Shown piece by piece: positions 55,337 to 64,000 of a DNA stretch of 64,000 nucleotides (position 1 is its first letter; every line of letters starts with the position of its first letter). Source of the stretch: Bradyrhizobium sp. JYMT SZCCT0180. GTDB taxonomy: Bacteria > Pseudomonadota > Alphaproteobacteria > Rhizobiales > Xanthobacteraceae. The notes below the pieces were generated by a model. It ran no database searches. It was not told where the DNA came from and saw only the letters and a program-made list of their open reading frames with translations. The stretch covers positions 1 to 64,000 of the forward strand of contig NZ_JAFCLZ010000034.1 in assembly GCF_018130165.1 (NCBI RefSeq), given 5' to 3'. Made by a program: the position numbers and the translations under genes.

Positions 55337-55641
55337 CGATCGGGCTCGGACATTACCTCTCGGTCGGCGCCATCCTGTTCACGCTCGGGATCCTCGGCAT
55401 CTTCTTAAACCGCAAGAACATCATCGTCATCCTGATGTCGATCGAGCTGATCCTGCTTTCGGTCAACATCAACCTGGTGGCGTTCTCGACCTTCCTCGGC
55501 GACATCGTCGGCCAGGTGTTTGCGCTGCTGGTGCTGACGGTCGCCGCAGCCGAGGCGGCGATCGGCCTTGCGGTGCTGGTGGTGTACTTCCGCAACCGCG
55601 GTTCGATCGCGGTTGAAGACGTTAATTTGATGAAGGGCTAG
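55333..55641 (+). CDS. nuoK: NADH-quinone oxidoreductase subunit K
   Basis: A 102-residue membrane subunit (ND4L) with three helices. Seen: HYLSVGAILFTLGILGIFLN, RKNIIVILMSIELILLSVNI (with the conserved buried Glu) and VAAAEAAIGLAVLVVYFRNR with the second conserved Glu. ATG 55333 overlaps the nuoJ stop; the frame is open three codons further upstream. Confidence 0.97.
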   Translation: MTIGLGHYLSVGAILFTLGILGIFLNRKNIIVILMSIELILLSVNINLVAFSTFLGDIVGQVFALLVLTVAAAEAAIGLAVLVVYFRNRGSIAVEDVNLMKG

Positions 55642-55649
55642 GCGCAGCT

Positions 55650-57734
55650 ATGATTCAGGCAATCGTCTTTCTGCCGCTGCTGGGCGCCATTCTGGCCGGC
55701 CTGATCGCGCTGTTCGGGGCGCATGCGCGCAACCCGAGCGGCGATACGGTCGAACATCATGATGACGGCCATGGGCACGGTCATGGCGCCGATGCGCATG
55801 CGGCGGCGGCCCATGACGATCATGGCCATGATGACCACGGCCATGACGACCATCACGTGGCCGAGCCGCCAGCTGCGGGCTCGCGCGCAGCGGAACTGAT
55901 CACGACCGGTCTCTTGATGATTTCGGCTGCCCTTTCCTGGGTCACGCTGGTCGATGTCGGCTTCATGCACCATGACGCCCGCATTGCCCTGTTCCCCTGG
56001 ATCAATTCAGGCGATCTGCAGGTTGCGTGGTCGCTGCGCGTCGATACGCTGACCGCGGTCATGCTGGTCGTGGTCAACACCGTCTCGGCGCTCGTGCATC
56101 TTTATTCCATCGGCTACATGGACGAGGATCCGCACCGGCCGCGCTTCTTTGCCTATCTGTCGCTGTTCACCTTCGCGATGCTGATGCTGGTGACCTCGGA
56201 CAACCTCGTCCAGATGTTCTTCGGCTGGGAAGGCGTCGGCCTCGCCAGCTATCTCCTGATCGGTTTCTGGTACCAGAAGCCGACGGCCAATGCGGCGGCG
56301 ATCAAGGCCTTCGTGGTCAACCGCGTCGGCGATTTCGGTTTCGCGCTCGGCATCTTCGCCGTGTTCATGCTGCTCAAGTCCACCGATTTCGAGACCATCT
56401 TCGCGGGCGCGCCGGGGCTCAAAGGCAAGACCATCGACGTGTTCGGCTGGCACGCCGATGCGCTGACGCTGACTTGCTTGCTGCTGTTCATGGGCGCGAT
56501 GGGCAAGTCCGCCCAGTTCCTGCTGCACACCTGGTTGCCGGACGCCATGGAAGGCCCGACGCCGGTCTCGGCGCTGATCCATGCCGCGACCATGGTCACC
56601 GCCGGCGTGTTCATGGTGGCGCGGCTGTCGCCGCTGTTCGAACTGGCGCCGAACGCGCAGGCCGTCGTGATGTTCTTCGGCGCTACCACCGCGTTCTTTG
56701 CGGCGACGATCGGCCTCGTGCAGAACGACATCAAGCGCATCGTCGCTTACTCGACCTGTTCGCAGCTCGGCTACATGTTCGTGGCGATGGGGGCAGGGGC
56801 CTATTCGGTCGGCATCTTCCATCTGTTCACGCACGCCTTCTTCAAGGCGCTGCTGTTCCTGGGCTCAGGCTCGGTGATCTACGCGATGCATCACGAGCAG
56901 GACATCCGCAACATGGGCGGGCTGAAGGACCGGATTCCCTTCACCTATATCGTGATGGTGATCGGCACGCTGGCATTGACGGGATTCCCGCTTACCGCCG
57001 GCTATTTCTCCAAGGATGCGATCATCGAATCCGCGTTCGTCTCGCATAATCCGTTCGCGATGTACGGCTTCCTGATGACGGTGGTCGCAGCCGGCCTGAC
57101 CTCGTTCTATTCCTGGCGTCTGATCTTCAAGACCTTCCATGGCGAGCCGCACGATCAGGAGCACTATGAAGCCGCTCACGAGGCGCCGCTGTGGATGCTG
57201 GTCCCGATCGGCGTCCTCGCCGCAGGCTCGATCCTGGCCGGCTTCCCGTTCAAGGAATTGTTCGCAGGCCATGGCGTGGCCGAGTTCTTCCGTGAATCCC
57301 TCAAGATGCACCCCAACATCATCGAAGAGATGCACCACATCCCGGCGTGGATCGCGTACCTGCCGACCGTGATGATGGTGGTGGGCGCCTACATCTCCTA
57401 CGTCTTCTATATTCGCCGGCCCTATCTGCCGGTCGAACTCGCCAGTCAGCACCCGATGCTCTACCAGTTCCTGCTCAACAAATGGTATTTCGACGAGCTG
57501 TATGACCTGATCTTCGTTCGCCCGGCCAAGTGGATCGGCCACTTCCTGTGGAAGAAGGGCGATGGCTACGTCATCGACGGCTTCGGCCCCGACGGTATTT
57601 CCGCGCGGGTGCTCGATGTCACCCGCAACGTCGTGAAGATCCAAACCGGCTATCTCTATCACTACGCGTTCGCGATGCTGATCGGGGTTGCCGGACTAAT
57701 CACCTGGTTCATGTTCGGCTTGGGAGGCCAGTGA
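55650..57734 (+). CDS. nuoL: NADH-quinone oxidoreductase subunit L with His/Asp-rich segment
   Basis: A 694-residue antiporter-like subunit (ND5) with the lateral helix at its C terminus. Core: VHLYSIGYMDEDPHRPRFFA, VTSDNLVQMFFGWEGVGLAS (proton-path Glu), GAMGKSAQFLLHTWLPDAME (Lys), IKRIVAYSTCSQLGYMFVAM and HAFFKALLFLGSGSVIYAMH. Residues 36-69, just after the first helix, contain 13 His and many Asp (for example HGHDDHGHDDHH). The family normally has a short loop there, so this is a low-complexity, possibly metal-binding addition. E. coli NuoL has 613 residues; this is about 80 longer. Confidence 0.96.
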   Translation: MIQAIVFLPLLGAILAGLIALFGAHARNPSGDTVEHHDDGHGHGHGADAHAAAAHDDHGHDDHGHDDHHVAEPPAAGSRAAELITTGLLMISAALSWVTLVDVGFMHHDARIALFPWINSGDLQVAWSLRVDTLTAVMLVVVNTVSALVHLYSIGYMDEDPHRPRFFAYLSLFTFAMLMLVTSDNLVQMFFGWEGVGLASYLLIGFWYQKPTANAAAIKAFVVNRVGDFGFALGIFAVFMLLKSTDFETIFAGAPGLKGKTIDVFGWHADALTLTCLLLFMGAMGKSAQFLLHTWLPDAMEGPTPVSALIHAATMVTAGVFMVARLSPLFELAPNAQAVVMFFGATTAFFAATIGLVQNDIKRIVAYSTCSQLGYMFVAMGAGAYSVGIFHLFTHAFFKALLFLGSGSVIYAMHHEQDIRNMGGLKDRIPFTYIVMVIGTLALTGFPLTAGYFSKDAIIESAFVSHNPFAMYGFLMTVVAAGLTSFYSWRLIFKTFHGEPHDQEHYEAAHEAPLWMLVPIGVLAAGSILAGFPFKELFAGHGVAEFFRESLKMHPNIIEEMHHIPAWIAYLPTVMMVVGAYISYVFYIRRPYLPVELASQHPMLYQFLLNKWYFDELYDLIFVRPAKWIGHFLWKKGDGYVIDGFGPDGISARVLDVTRNVVKIQTGYLYHYAFAMLIGVAGLITWFMFGLGGQ

Positions 57735-59242
57735 TGACAACCTGGCCCATTCTCTCGGTCGTCACCTTCCTGCCGCTGTTCGGCGCGCTGGTGATCTACA
57801 TCAGCCGCGGCGACGATGATGCGGCGCGAAGCAACTCGCGCTGGATCGCGCTGTGGACCACGCTGGTCACCTTTGCAATCTCGCTGATCCTGGTCTGGCG
57901 CTTCGATGCGACCAATCCGGACTTCCAGTTCATTGAAAAGGCGTCGTGGCTGGCGAGCGGCATCACCTACCACATGGGTGTCGACGGCATTTCACTGCCG
58001 TTCGTGATCCTGACCACCGCCTTGATGCCGCTCTGCATCATCGCGAGCTGGAAGTCGGTGACGATGCGGGTGCGCGAATACATGATGGCGTTCCTGCTCT
58101 TGGAAACGCTGATGATCGGCACCTTCTCGGCGCTCGACCTCGTGCTGTTCTACCTGTTCTTCGAGGGTGGCCTGATCCCGATGTTCCTGATCATCGGCGT
58201 CTGGGGCGGCCCGCGCCGGGTCTACGCGTCCTTCAAGTTCTTCCTCTACACGCTGCTCGGCTCGGTCTTGATGCTGCTCGCCATCATGGCGCTGTACTGG
58301 AACGCCGGCACGACCGACATCCCGACGCTGATGCACACCGCCGTGCCGCGCTCCCTGCAAACCTGGGCATGGCTGGCGTTCTTTGCATCGTTCGCGGTGA
58401 AGATGCCGATGTGGCCGGTGCACACCTGGTTGCCGGACGCGCACGTCGAGGCGCCGACCGCGGGCTCGGTGATCCTGGCCGCGATCCTGTTGAAGATGGG
58501 CGGCTACGGCTTCCTGCGGTTCTCGCTGCCGATGTTCCCGCTGGCGTCGCATGATTTCGCCTGGATCGTCTTCTCGCTGTCGGCGATCGCGATCATCTAC
58601 ACCTCGCTGGTGGCCTTGATGCAGGAAGACATCAAGAAGCTGATCGCCTATTCGTCGGTGGCGCATATGGGCTTCGTCACCATGGGCATTTTCGCCGGCA
58701 CCACGCAGGGCGTGGCCGGCGGCGTGTTCCAGATGATCTCGCACGGCATCGTCTCCGGCGCGCTGTTCCTCTGCGTCGGCATCGTCTATGACCGCATGCA
58801 CACCCGCGAAATCGCCGCCTACGGGGGGCTGGTGAACCGGATGCCGCTCTACGCGCTGGTGTTCATGGTGTTCACCATGGCCAATGTCGGGTTGCCCGGC
58901 ACGTCGGGTTTCGTCGGCGAATTCATGACGCTGCTCGGCACCTTCAAGGTCTCGATCCCGACCGCGACCTTCGCGACACTCGGCGTGATCCTCTCGGCGG
59001 GCTATGCGCTCTGGCTGTATCGCAAGGTGGTGTTCGGCGCACTCACAAAGCCGGCGCTCGCCAGCATCAAGGACCTCACGTTCCGCGAAGGCCTGATGCT
59101 GTTCCCGCTGGTGTTCCTCACCATCCTGTTCGGCGTCTATCCGAAGCCGGTGCTCGACATGTCGGCGGCCTCGGTTCAGCAACTCGTCAACAATTACAAC
59201 ACCGCCGTGACTGCCGTGAAGGCAGCCGCGTTGATCAATTAA
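57734..59242 (+). CDS. nuoM: NADH-quinone oxidoreductase subunit M
   Basis: A 502-residue antiporter-like subunit (ND4). Seen: ITYHMGVDGISLPFVILTTA, YLFFEGGLIPMFLIIGVWGG (proton-path Glu), FASFAVKMPMWPVHTWLPDA (Lys), HVEAPTAGSVILAAILLKMG and DIKKLIAYSSVAHMGFVTMG. ATG 57734 overlaps the nuoL stop (TGATGA). The frame is open upstream but that is inside nuoL. Confidence 0.97.
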   Translation: MTTWPILSVVTFLPLFGALVIYISRGDDDAARSNSRWIALWTTLVTFAISLILVWRFDATNPDFQFIEKASWLASGITYHMGVDGISLPFVILTTALMPLCIIASWKSVTMRVREYMMAFLLLETLMIGTFSALDLVLFYLFFEGGLIPMFLIIGVWGGPRRVYASFKFFLYTLLGSVLMLLAIMALYWNAGTTDIPTLMHTAVPRSLQTWAWLAFFASFAVKMPMWPVHTWLPDAHVEAPTAGSVILAAILLKMGGYGFLRFSLPMFPLASHDFAWIVFSLSAIAIIYTSLVALMQEDIKKLIAYSSVAHMGFVTMGIFAGTTQGVAGGVFQMISHGIVSGALFLCVGIVYDRMHTREIAAYGGLVNRMPLYALVFMVFTMANVGLPGTSGFVGEFMTLLGTFKVSIPTATFATLGVILSAGYALWLYRKVVFGALTKPALASIKDLTFREGLMLFPLVFLTILFGVYPKPVLDMSAASVQQLVNNYNTAVTAVKAAALIN

Positions 59243-59252
59243 GGCCGCCACC

Positions 59253-60692
59253 ATGAGCTTCCAGAGTGCAGGTTATCAGTTGCTGCCGGTGTTGCCGGAG
59301 CTGGTGCTGGCCGCGGGTGCCATGGCGCTGCTGATGCTCGGCGCCTATCGCGGCGGCGAGGGGACGACCCGCCTCGTCACCACCCTTGCGATATGCCTGC
59401 TGGTGGTGACCGGCGCGCTGGAGCTGATGTTGCCGGCCGGCAAGCTCACGACCTTCGGCGGCAGCTTCATCGTCGACGATTTTGCGCGCTTCCTTAAAAT
59501 TCTGGCGCTGATCGGCTCGGGCGCAACCCTGATCCTGTCGGCCGAATTCCTCTCCGACCCGTCGCGGCGGAGCTTTGAATTTTCGATCCTGGTGCTGCTC
59601 TCGACCCTCGGCATGATGGTGCTGATCTCGGCCGGCGACCTGATCATGCTCTATCTCGGGCTCGAATTGATGTCGCTGGCGCTCTACGTGGTCGCCGCCA
59701 GCAACCGCGACAACGCCAAGTCCACCGAAGCCGGCCTGAAGTATTTTGTGCTGGGCGCGCTGTCCTCGGGCATGCTGCTCTATGGTGCGTCGCTGGTCTA
59801 CGGCTTTACCGGCACCGTCAGCTTCGCCGGCATCGCGGCGGCTGCGAAAACCGGCAACATCGGGCTGGTGTTCGGCCTGGTGTTCCTGCTCGCCGGCCTC
59901 TGCTTCAAGGTGTCCGCCGTGCCGTTCCACATGTGGACGCCCGACGTCTACGAGGGCGCCCCGACGCCGGTGACCGCGTTCTTTGCCTCCGCGCCGAAGG
60001 TTGCGGCCTTGGCGGTGTTTACGCGGGTGGCGCTGACGGCATTCCCGGGCATCGTCTCGCAATGGCAGCAGATCATCGTGTTCGTGGCGATCGCCTCGAT
60101 GGTGCTGGGCTCGTTCGCCGCCATCGGACAGAAGAACATCAAGCGCCTGATGGCCTATTCGTCGATCGGCCATATGGGTTTTGCACTGGTCGGGCTCGCT
60201 TCCGGCACCGTCGAGGGTGCACAGGGCGTGCTGGTCTATATCGCGATCTATGTCGCGATGACGCTCGGCACCTTCTCGGTCATCCTGACGATGAAGCGCA
60301 ACGGCCAGCCGATGGAGCAGATCAGCGACTTTGCCGGTCTGTCGCGCACCAATCCGCTGCTCGCCTTCTTCTTTGCGATGCTGCTGTTCTCGCTGGCCGG
60401 CATACCGCCGCTCGCGGGCTTCTTTGCCAAATGGTACGTCTTCGTCGCCGCGATCAAGGCAGGCCTGTTCACGCTCGCTGTGGTCGGCGTGCTCGCCAGC
60501 GTCGTGGGCGCGTTCTACTATCTCAGCATCATCAAGGTGATGTATTTCGACGAGCCGGCGGGCGAGCTTGATCCGATGCGCACCGAGCTACGCGTGGTGC
60601 TGGCGATCACCGGCGTCTTCACGATCTTCTTCTTCGTCTATCCGGGGCTGCTGGTCAGCGTAGCCGCGGCCGCGGCGAAGTCGCTGTTCTAG
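59253..60692 (+). CDS. nuoN: NADH-quinone oxidoreductase subunit N
   Basis: A 479-residue antiporter-like subunit (ND2). Seen: IMLYLGLELMSLALYVVAAS (Glu), GLKYFVLGALSSGMLLYGAS, LCFKVSAVPFHMWTPDVYEG (Lys), APTPVTAFFASAPKVAALAV and NIKRLMAYSSIGHMGFALVG. Last complex I gene of the operon. A dispersed palindromic repeat, rather than a classical terminator, separates it from birA, so read-through is likely. Confidence 0.97.
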   Translation: MSFQSAGYQLLPVLPELVLAAGAMALLMLGAYRGGEGTTRLVTTLAICLLVVTGALELMLPAGKLTTFGGSFIVDDFARFLKILALIGSGATLILSAEFLSDPSRRSFEFSILVLLSTLGMMVLISAGDLIMLYLGLELMSLALYVVAASNRDNAKSTEAGLKYFVLGALSSGMLLYGASLVYGFTGTVSFAGIAAAAKTGNIGLVFGLVFLLAGLCFKVSAVPFHMWTPDVYEGAPTPVTAFFASAPKVAALAVFTRVALTAFPGIVSQWQQIIVFVAIASMVLGSFAAIGQKNIKRLMAYSSIGHMGFALVGLASGTVEGAQGVLVYIAIYVAMTLGTFSVILTMKRNGQPMEQISDFAGLSRTNPLLAFFFAMLLFSLAGIPPLAGFFAKWYVFVAAIKAGLFTLAVVGVLASVVGAFYYLSIIKVMYFDEPAGELDPMRTELRVVLAITGVFTIFFFVYPGLLVSVAAAAAKSLF

Positions 60693-60693
60693 C

Positions 60694-60742
60694 GCGCATG
60701 ATCCCGAAAAGTGGAAACCGGTTTTCGGAGAAGATCATGCGC
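60694..60742. repeat. Dispersed palindromic repeat (GCGCATGATC type) between nuoN and birA
   Basis: GCGCATGATC and GATCATGCGC are perfect 10-bp inverted arms around CCGAAAAGTGGAAACCGGTT and TTCGGAGAA, which themselves pair in part. I recall this sequence type as a frequent intergenic element in Rhizobiales. It begins two bases after the nuoN stop and ends 12 bases before birA. Confidence 0.75.
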
Positions 60743-60753
60743 AGAAATTTGAA

Positions 60754-61566
60754 ATGACTTTCGCGCTCGGTTCCCGGGCCTTATCGGCGGGTTACCGTCT
60801 CGCCGCCTTTGACCAGGTCGGCTCGACCAATACCGAGGCTATGGCGCACGCCCGCAGCGGCGAACCCGGATCGACCTGGTTCGTCACGACGGAGCAGACG
60901 GCCGGAAAGGGACGGCGCCAGCGCGCCTGGATCGCGCCGCGCGGTAACCTTGCCAGCAGCGTGCTCGAGGTCATCGACGTCCCGCCCGCGACCGCCGCGA
61001 CATTGGGCTTTGCCGCCGGGCTCGCGATCGCAAGCGCCCTGCAGCAGGTGAGCATCGAAGCCAATCTGCGTAGGGCCGGCTCTGACCCATTGAAATTCCA
61101 GCTGAAATGGCCGAACGATGTGCTGGTCGAGAAGCACAAGCTGGTCGGTATTTCACTCGAAGCCGAAGCGGTCGCCGGCAACCGGCTGGCTGTCGTGGTC
61201 GGGATCGGTACCAACGTGGTCGCAGCCCCCACGGGCACGCCGACGCCGGCCATTTCGCTGGCGGCGCTGGGTGTCCATGTCGGCGCCGAGGAGCTGTTCA
61301 CCGTGCTGTCGGACGCCTGGGTCGAATTCCGTGGGATCTGGGACAATGGACGTGGCTTTGCCGAAATCCGCCGGCTGTGGCTGGCGCGCGCCGCGGGCCT
61401 CGGCGAGCCGGTCGCCATCCAGACCGGAACGGCGACTATCGCAGGCACGTTCGACACGATAGATGAAAGCGGCTGCCTGATCGTCCGGACCGCAGAAGGC
61501 AAACACCTCCCGATCGCCGCGGGCGAGGTTTATTTTGGCTCGGCGGCCTCCGTGGGAGCTGCCTGA
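60754..61566 (+). CDS. birA: Biotin--[acetyl-CoA-carboxylase] ligase
   Basis: A 270-residue ligase that activates biotin with ATP and attaches it to the carboxyl carrier protein. Seen: RLAAFDQVGSTNTEAMAHAR (STNxxA), VTTEQTAGKGRRQRAWIAPR (GKGRRQRxW, the ATP/biotin loop), LQLKWPND-like FQLKWPNDVLVEKHKLVGIS, VVVGIGTNVVAAP and the small C-terminal domain. There is no N-terminal DNA-binding domain, so it is not a repressor. Its TGA stop overlaps the next ATG by one base (TGATG). Confidence 0.94.
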   Translation: MTFALGSRALSAGYRLAAFDQVGSTNTEAMAHARSGEPGSTWFVTTEQTAGKGRRQRAWIAPRGNLASSVLEVIDVPPATAATLGFAAGLAIASALQQVSIEANLRRAGSDPLKFQLKWPNDVLVEKHKLVGISLEAEAVAGNRLAVVVGIGTNVVAAPTGTPTPAISLAALGVHVGAEELFTVLSDAWVEFRGIWDNGRGFAEIRRLWLARAAGLGEPVAIQTGTATIAGTFDTIDESGCLIVRTAEGKHLPIAAGEVYFGSAASVGAA

Positions 61567-63236
61567 TGGCTAGACCAGATGAACTGACCTTTGCGCCGCT
61601 CGGCGGCGTCGGCGAGATCGGCATGAACCTGTCGATCTACGGGCTCGGCAACCGCCACGAGCGGTCCTGGCTTGCGGTCGATCTCGGCGTCTCCTTTGGC
61701 GACGAGGAACATCTGCCGGGTATCGACCTGATCATGCCCGACATCCGCTTCCTGGAGAAGGAACGCAAGAACCTGATGGGGCTGGTGCTGACGCACGCCC
61801 ATGAGGACCATTTCGGCGCCATCATCGATCTCTGGCCGAAGCTGCAATGCAAGATCTACGCGACCAAGTTCAGCGCGGCCCTGTTCGAGGCCAAACTGGC
61901 GGCCGAGCGTAATCCGCCGAAAATCCCGGTCACGGTGGTGCCTTCAGGGGGGCGTGTCCACCTCGGTCCGTTCAACGTCGAATTCATCCCGGTCGCGCAT
62001 TCGATTCCGGAATCGCACGCGCTGGCGATCCACACTTCGGTCGGCACCGTGCTGCACACCGGCGACTGGAAGATCGATCCGACGCCGATCATCGGCCTGC
62101 CGACCGACGAGCGGCGCCTTCGCCAACTGGGCGACGAGGGCGTGCTGGCGCTGGTCGGCGATTCCACCAATGCGGTACGGGACGGGCGCTCGCCCTCGGA
62201 AACCGAGGTCGCCGCGACAATTACGAAATTGGTCAAGGCCGCCAAGGGCCGCGTCGCCGTCACCACCTTCGCCTCCAACGTCGCGCGCCTGAAGGCGGTT
62301 GCGGATGCCGCCAAGGCCGCCGACCGTGAAGTGGTCGTGGTCGGCCGCGCCATGGAACGGGTGGTGCAGGTCGCACGCGAAACCGGCTATCTCGACGGCG
62401 TCCAGAGTTTCCGCGGCGCCGATCTTTACGGCCATTTCCCGCCGGACAAGGTGCTGGCGCTGTGCACGGGAAGCCAGGGCGAGCCGCGCGCGGCGCTGGC
62501 GCGCATTGCCAATGACGACCATCCGCAGGTGACCCTGAACAAGGGCGACTGCGTGATCTTCTCCTCGCGCACCATTCCTGGCAACGAAAAGGCGGTCGGC
62601 AGCATCATCAACGGCCTGGTCACGCAGGGCATCGAGGTCATCACCGACCGCACCGACCTGGTCCATGTCTCCGGCCATCCGCGCCGCGACGAGCTGCGCG
62701 ACATGATCTCCTGGGTGCGTCCGCAGCTCTTGATCCCCGTGCATGGCGAAGCGCTGCATCTGTCGGAGCACGCCAAGCTGGCGCGCACCGCGGGCGTTCC
62801 CAAGGTCCTGATTTGCCGCAACGGCGACCTGGTCAAGCTCGGCCCTGGCGACCCAGGGATCATCGACCAACTACCTTCGGGCCGGATCTACAAGGATGGC
62901 ACCATCCTGGAGGATTCCAAGTCGCGCGCCGTGGTGGAGCGGCGGCGGATGGGATTCGCCGGCTGTGCCTTCGTGGCGATCGCGATGACCGACAAGGGCG
63001 AGCTGGCCGACGATCCCGAGGTCGATCTGGTCGGCATCCCCGAGAAGAATACGGCCGGCGAGCCCCTCGACGACATCGTGTTCGATGTGGTGGTATCGAC
63101 CGTGGAAGGCCTGCCGCGGGCCCGGCGGCGCGATGCGGACGCGACAGCGGAATCGGTACGTCGCGCGGTACGTGCGGTGCTGAACGAACATTGGGGCAAG
63201 AAGCCGATCTGCCTCGTGCATGTGCTGACGATCTAG
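61566..63236 (+). CDS. rnj: Ribonuclease J
   Basis: A 556-residue metallo-beta-lactamase/beta-CASP ribonuclease with 5' exo- and endonuclease activity in RNA maturation and decay. Seen: APLGGVGEIGMNLSIYGLG, VDLGVSFGDEEHLPGIDLIM, the zinc motif LVLTHAHEDHFGAI, IPVAHSIPESHALAI, GTVLHTGDWKIDPTP, LALVGDSTNA, beta-CASP blocks VTTFASNVARLKAV and CTGSQGEPRAAL, and VHVSGHPRRDEL with LIPVHGEALHL. Coupled to birA and followed by methylmalonyl-CoA epimerase, an order I recall as common in Rhizobiales. Confidence 0.95.
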   Translation: MARPDELTFAPLGGVGEIGMNLSIYGLGNRHERSWLAVDLGVSFGDEEHLPGIDLIMPDIRFLEKERKNLMGLVLTHAHEDHFGAIIDLWPKLQCKIYATKFSAALFEAKLAAERNPPKIPVTVVPSGGRVHLGPFNVEFIPVAHSIPESHALAIHTSVGTVLHTGDWKIDPTPIIGLPTDERRLRQLGDEGVLALVGDSTNAVRDGRSPSETEVAATITKLVKAAKGRVAVTTFASNVARLKAVADAAKAADREVVVVGRAMERVVQVARETGYLDGVQSFRGADLYGHFPPDKVLALCTGSQGEPRAALARIANDDHPQVTLNKGDCVIFSSRTIPGNEKAVGSIINGLVTQGIEVITDRTDLVHVSGHPRRDELRDMISWVRPQLLIPVHGEALHLSEHAKLARTAGVPKVLICRNGDLVKLGPGDPGIIDQLPSGRIYKDGTILEDSKSRAVVERRRMGFAGCAFVAIAMTDKGELADDPEVDLVGIPEKNTAGEPLDDIVFDVVVSTVEGLPRARRRDADATAESVRRAVRAVLNEHWGKKPICLVHVLTI

Positions 63237-63276
63237 CGCGTGTTCCGCGGAATTGGGTACTAGGGGAGGAGCAACG

Positions 63277-63681
63277 ATGCTGGGCCGGCTCAATCATGTC
63301 GCGATCGCGGTCAAGGACGCCGAGAAGGCGGCCAAAATCTATGGCGGCGCATTCGGCGCCGAAATCTCCGGCGCGGTGCCGCTGCCGGAGCATGGCGTCA
63401 TCACCGTGTTCGTGACGTTGCCCAACACCAAGATCGAGTTCATCCAGCCGCTCGGCGATGCGTCACCGATCGCCAAATTCGTCGAGCGCAACGCCGACGG
63501 CGGTATCCATCACATCTGCTACGACGTGCCCGACATCATCGCGGCGCGCGACAAGCTGATCAGCGAGGGCGCGCGGGTGCTCGGCGACGGCGTGCCCAAG
63601 ATCGGCGCCCACGGCAAGCCGGTGCTGTTCTTTCATCCGAAGGATTTTTCCGGCGCGCTCGTCGAAATCGAACAGGCCTGA
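63277..63681 (+). CDS. mce: Methylmalonyl-CoA epimerase
   Basis: A 134-residue glyoxalase-fold (VOC) enzyme interconverting the 2R and 2S forms of methylmalonyl-CoA in propionate metabolism. Seen: GRLNHVAIAVKDAEKAAKIY (metal His), PNTKIEFIQPLGDASPIAKF (Glu), GGIHHICYDVPDIIAARDKL (His) and KPVLFFHPKDFSGALVEIEQ (Glu). GGGGAGGAGCAACG before ATG 63277 is an excellent ribosome-binding site and decides this start over the frame opening at 63253. Confidence 0.94.
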   Translation: MLGRLNHVAIAVKDAEKAAKIYGGAFGAEISGAVPLPEHGVITVFVTLPNTKIEFIQPLGDASPIAKFVERNADGGIHHICYDVPDIIAARDKLISEGARVLGDGVPKIGAHGKPVLFFHPKDFSGALVEIEQA

Positions 63682-63687
63682 ACCAGC

Positions 63688-63963
63688 ATGGTCTATAACA
63701 TCTCGACGATGTTCGCGATCTACTTCGTGTTGTGGTGGCTCGTGCTGTTCGTGACGCTGCCGTTCGGCGTGCGCAGCCAGCACGAGGACGGCGAGGGCGC
63801 CCCCGGTACCGATCCCGGCGCGCCTATCATGGCACGGATGGGCCGCAAGCTGATCTGGACCACGATCATATCGGCGGTGATTTTCGCCATCGCGATGTGG
63901 GCCTATTATCAGGGTTTTCTCAATATCGAGCGGTTGTCCAAGCTGATGGGGATGCCGTTCTAG
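63688..63963 (+). CDS. DUF1467 family membrane protein
   Basis: A 91-residue protein with two helices: MFAIYFVLWWLVLFVTLPFG (about residues 8-27) and IWTTIISAVIFAIAMWAYYQ (about 56-75), joined by a polar loop RSQHEDGEGAPGTDPGAPIM. The FVLWWLVLFVTLPFGVRSQ block is the DUF1467 hallmark. Function is unknown. It begins six bases after the epimerase stop, ending this operon segment. The last 37 bases of the window hold a possible ATG (63981) of a next gene that cannot be identified. Confidence 0.88.
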   Translation: MVYNISTMFAIYFVLWWLVLFVTLPFGVRSQHEDGEGAPGTDPGAPIMARMGRKLIWTTIISAVIFAIAMWAYYQGFLNIERLSKLMGMPF

Positions 63964-64000
63964 AACACAGGGGCGCGTCAATGCACATTTTGCGGCGCGG

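Overview
The window looks like chromosome from a high-GC alphaproteobacterium of the Bradyrhizobium/Rhodopseudomonas group. The evidence is protein character and gene order: nadQ-nadABC with its operator, glnB-glnA, tig-clpP-clpX-lon-HU, a complete nuoA-N operon followed by birA-rnj-mce-DUF1467, and several families of short palindromic intergenic repeats. The genus is inferred from memory, not from a search.

Layout. 1-4100: a GNAT acetyltransferase divergent from a polysaccharide-deacetylase-like protein that has lost metal ligands, a DUF2842 protein and heme A synthase. 4070-9994: an FTR1 iron permease with a possible Irr box; then, on the minus strand, nadQ and a tightly overlapping nadA-nadB-nadC operon with two copies of a 21-bp palindromic operator in front of nadA. 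10240-13300: metY, a CoA-binding protein and an enoyl-CoA hydratase family gene, all minus strand. 13387-20570: a thioesterase, rplM-rpsI, a diguanylate cyclase and mostly small or hypothetical genes, among copies of an intergenic repeat. 20795-23101: a hybrid PAS histidine kinase. 23125-25977: a visibly lower-GC gene for a KAP-type P-loop NTPase with its own promoter and palindrome, the best candidate for acquired (possibly defence-related) DNA.

26190-28341: glnB-glnA behind a good sigma-54 promoter. 28536-32880: NAD(P)H-hydrate repair enzyme with an overlapping GNAT gene, then an enolase-superfamily gene and a multicopper-oxidase-like protein lacking most copper ligands. 33036-43447: protein quality control (tig, clpP, clpX, lon), tRNA-Leu, tRNA-Val, tRNA-Asp, a methyltransferase, pepT and an HU protein. 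43609-44649: one tiny membrane protein and about 840 bp without a supportable gene.

44650-60692: the 14-subunit complex I operon. It carries three translationally coupled genes that are not complex I core subunits: an FkbM-type methyltransferase between nuoD and nuoE, a 71-residue two-helix membrane protein between nuoE and nuoF, and a 164-residue membrane-anchored protein between nuoF and nuoG. NuoL also has a His/Asp-rich segment. 60760-63963: biotin ligase, RNase J, methylmalonyl-CoA epimerase and a DUF1467 protein in one run.

Most of the window is ordinary core genome. The points most worth a second look are the KAP NTPase gene with its palindromic promoter, the three passenger genes in the nuo operon, the doubled nad operator, and the two apparent pseudoenzymes.
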